Part shown: positions 6,919-8,765 of the stretch, one piece after another
Layout: every line of letters begins with the position of its first letter
Numbering within the stretch: the first letter of the stretch is position 1
Source of the DNA: Methanobacteriota archaeon
GTDB lineage: Archaea > Thermoplasmatota > Poseidoniia > Poseidoniales > Thalassarchaeaceae
Reading direction: 5' to 3'
DNA length: 8,765 nt
Assembly (NCBI GenBank): GCA_002725475.1
Contig: PBPH01000020.1
Span: 1-8,765 of the forward strand
The notes under the pieces: generated by a model
Seen by the model: the letters and a program-made list of their open reading frames with translations, nothing else
The model's database searches: none
What the model was told of the DNA's origin: nothing
Position numbers and translations under genes: made by a program

Positions 6919-8754
6919 TTATTCATCCTCCTGATGTAGGTCACTTTCATCAAGCAATCCCCTCAATTCCATAGACATTGGTGGATAACTACGATGGTCA
7001 AGTTTCATCGAACCATCTTCGTCCATCCAAATTACACTGTTGACTTTCCCCCAATGTGAATAATCTGGTGCAGGGAAATCTTCTCTAGTATGCCCCCCCC
7101 TACTTTCTTCTCTAGCTAGGGCTGCAATAGTACACATTCTACTAATATCAACCATGGCGTTTATTTCGAGTGCTTGATGCCAGCCGGGATTGTAGATCTT
7201 ACCCCCTCCCGGAGATGATAATTTTCCACGAGATGAAATTTCATCTAAATCTGACAAAGCCTCTTCTAGTAGGGTTTTGGAACGAATAATGCCGACTTTG
7301 TTTTGCATCATTTCTCTAAGGTCGGCCACAATCTTAGCTGGATTTTCACCATTTTCTCTTTCTAGTGGTGCTAGCGTTTCAGAGACCACTTGATCTATTT
7401 CTGTTTGGTCGATTTCTTCCCAATCATCCATCTGAAGCGCGACCTTAGCAGCAAATTCACCGGCTCTTTTACCAAAGCAAACAAGATCGGAAAGGGAATT
7501 GCCCCCTAGCCTATTTGCTCCATGGAGCCCGGTGGCGGCTTCTCCTGCTGCATATAATCTAGGAACCGTAGATTCTTGTGTCTCTGGTTCAACTTTGACA
7601 CCACCCATGACATAGTGAGCTGTTGGCCCAACCTCCATGGGTTCTTTTGTAATATCAACGCCTGCTAATTCCATGAATTGATGATACATGCCAGGTAATT
7701 TCTTCTTCACTTGTTCCTCATCTCTCCATGAAATATCTAGGTAGGCGCCACCGTGTTCACTCGCTCTTCCAGCATCTCTCTCAGAATTAATTGCCTTAGC
7801 AACGACATCTCGAGTTAGCAGCTCGGGGGGCCTTCGCTTTGTGGCCAATTTACCATCAATTACCTCATTAACCCATTCGCGAGCTTCTTCTTCAGTGTCG
7901 GCAAATTCTGGTTTGTACATTTCGGGAATATAGTTGAACATGAATCGTTTTCCTTCAGAATTACTCAACATACCCCCTTCTCCTCGGACACCTTCAGTAA
8001 CGAGAATTCCTTTGACGGAAGGTGGCCAAATCATTCCCGTGGGATGAAATTGTACGAACTCCATATCCCCCATCTCTGCTCCAGCCCAATAAGCAAGTGC
8101 GTGTCCTTCTCCAGTATATTCCCAAGAACCAGAACATACTGCCCAACATCGAGTAATTCCACCAGTGGCTAGAATAATTGTTTTCGCCTTGAAAACATGA
8201 AGTGTTCCATCAGCACGATTGTAGGCAAAACAACCGGAAGCCTTGCCATTTGTTATGAAAATCTGTCTAACGGTGTATTCCATGAAGACTTCCATCCCAC
8301 TATGTATCCCTCTTTCTTGTAAAGTACGAATCATTTCAAGTCCTGTTGCATCACCAATATGTGCCAGACGTGGGTAAGTGTGTCCACCGAAGTTCCTCTG
8401 ATTGGTCAAACCATCAGGGGTACGATCAAAAATTGCACCCCACTGTTCTAATTCTCTAATTCTATCAGGTGATTCTTTGGCATGAATTTCTGCCATTCTC
8501 CAATCATTTAGATACTTACCACCTTTCATTGTATCACGGAAATGAGTTTCCCAAGAATCTCTGGGGTCCTTGTTACCTAACGCTGCAGCGGCACCCCCCT
8601 CAGCCATTACTGTGTGAGCCTTGCCTAGCATTGACTTGCAAACAACTGCAACGCTGGCTCCTTCACGGGTGGCTTCTATTGCGGCTCTTAGCCCAGCACC
8701 GCCAGCACCTATCACTACCACATCATATTCATGATTGGTTACTTCAGACATCAT
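6919..8754 (-). CDS. sdhA: Succinate dehydrogenase flavoprotein subunit, actinobacterial Sdh1 (Rv0248c) type
   Basis: This 611-residue subunit oxidises succinate to fumarate (or the reverse) at the membrane, in the TCA cycle and respiratory chain. The FAD-binding GAGGAG motif is at 16-21. KAHTVMAEGG contains His47, expected to carry the covalent FAD. The capping domain lies about 255-370. Catalytic and substrate residues expected from the family are visible: His237 (QFHPTG), Thr253-Glu254, Arg315 (LLTRDVVAKAI), His380 (THY-like AHYVMGG) and Arg415 (HGANRLGGNSLSD). The C-terminal helical domain ends about 590. Long stretches such as NFGGHTYPRLAHIGD, KGILVTEGVRG and GKRFMFNYIPE match mycobacterial Sdh1 as I remember it. 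Two ATGs stand in tandem at 8754 and 8751; GGGGTGGG just before is only a weak ribosome binding site, so either could be used. No room remains upstream to see the promoter or a membrane-anchor gene. A run of eight G lies inside the gene (7100-7093). Confidence 0.95.
   Translation of the reverse strand: MMSEVTNHEYDVVVIGAGGAGLRAAIEATREGASVAVVCKSMLGKAHTVMAEGGAAAALGNKDPRDSWETHFRDTMKGGKYLNDWRMAEIHAKESPDRIRELEQWGAIFDRTPDGLTNQRNFGGHTYPRLAHIGDATGLEMIRTLQERGIHSGMEVFMEYTVRQIFITNGKASGCFAYNRADGTLHVFKAKTIILATGGITRCWAVCSGSWEYTGEGHALAYWAGAEMGDMEFVQFHPTGMIWPPSVKGILVTEGVRGEGGMLSNSEGKRFMFNYIPEMYKPEFADTEEEAREWVNEVIDGKLATKRRPPELLTRDVVAKAINSERDAGRASEHGGAYLDISWRDEEQVKKKLPGMYHQFMELAGVDITKEPMEVGPTAHYVMGGVKVEPETQESTVPRLYAAGEAATGLHGANRLGGNSLSDLVCFGKRAGEFAAKVALQMDDWEEIDQTEIDQVVSETLAPLERENGENPAKIVADLREMMQNKVGIIRSKTLLEEALSDLDEISSRGKLSSPGGGKIYNPGWHQALEINAMVDISRMCTIAALAREESRGGHTREDFPAPDYSHWGKVNSVIWMDEDGSMKLDHRSYPPMSMELRGLLDESDLHQEDE
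6927..6932 (-). promoter_or_regulatory. Shine-Dalgarno for sdhB inside the 3' end of sdhA
   Basis: AGGAGG on the minus strand ends eight bases before the sdhB ATG and lies within the last codons of sdhA. With the TAAATG junction (6921-6916) it indicates one transcript and probable translational coupling, which would keep the two subunits in equal amounts. Confidence 0.75.
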
Positions 8755-8765
8755 AACCCACCCCA

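Noticed and set aside
8469..8756. Plus-strand ORF opposite the sdhA N-terminus, and other short ORFs opposite sdhAB and the surface protein.
   Set aside because: They lie wholly within strongly recognised genes and show no motif or start signal.
1..8765. A hidden defence, mobile or CRISPR system.
   Set aside because: No direct-repeat array, transposase, integrase, nuclease or toxin-antitoxin pair can be seen on either strand; all well-supported genes have other assignments.

Overview
The window most likely comes from an archaeon. The best evidence is a gene for the archaeal chromosomal protein MC1, preceded by a TATA/BRE-type promoter and a strong GGAGGT ribosome binding site. An AT-rich genome, a giant sequon-rich cell-surface protein with one C-terminal membrane anchor, and an aerobic-type succinate dehydrogenase together suggest a marine planktonic euryarchaeon of the Marine Group II/Poseidoniales kind. 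That lineage call is an inference from gene content and style; no marker gene in the window proves it.

Layout. Positions 1-5280 (+) hold most of one very large surface protein whose 5' end lies outside the window. It is a TIGR03790-family ectodomain interrupted by other domains, followed by a chain of Ig-like modules, one transmembrane helix and a very acidic tail. Positions 5338-5571 (+) encode a 77-residue stand-alone Lrp/AsnC ligand-binding (RAM) domain with no DNA-binding part. After a near-palindrome over its stop codon and an AT-rich promoter region comes the MC1 gene (5816-6079, +). A perfect GC-rich hairpin (6123-6146) fills the gap to the convergent sdhAB pair on the minus strand: sdhA (8754-6919) then sdhB (6918-6154), joined as TAAATG.

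How the genes relate. SdhA and SdhB form the soluble catalytic part of succinate dehydrogenase (complex II), passing electrons from FAD through three iron-sulfur clusters to a membrane anchor that is not in the window. Both resemble actinobacterial Sdh1 (the Rv0248c/Rv0247c type) more than the E. coli enzyme, so the anchor may lie just upstream of sdhA. MC1 and the RAM protein are probably chromatin and regulatory proteins. The surface protein has no visible functional link to them.

I see no CRISPR array, transposon, prophage, tRNA, rRNA or defence system. The most unusual item is the 'Russian-doll' architecture of the surface protein: a PA14+LamG cassette appears to be inserted into a jelly-roll domain that is itself inserted into the TIGR03790 domain.
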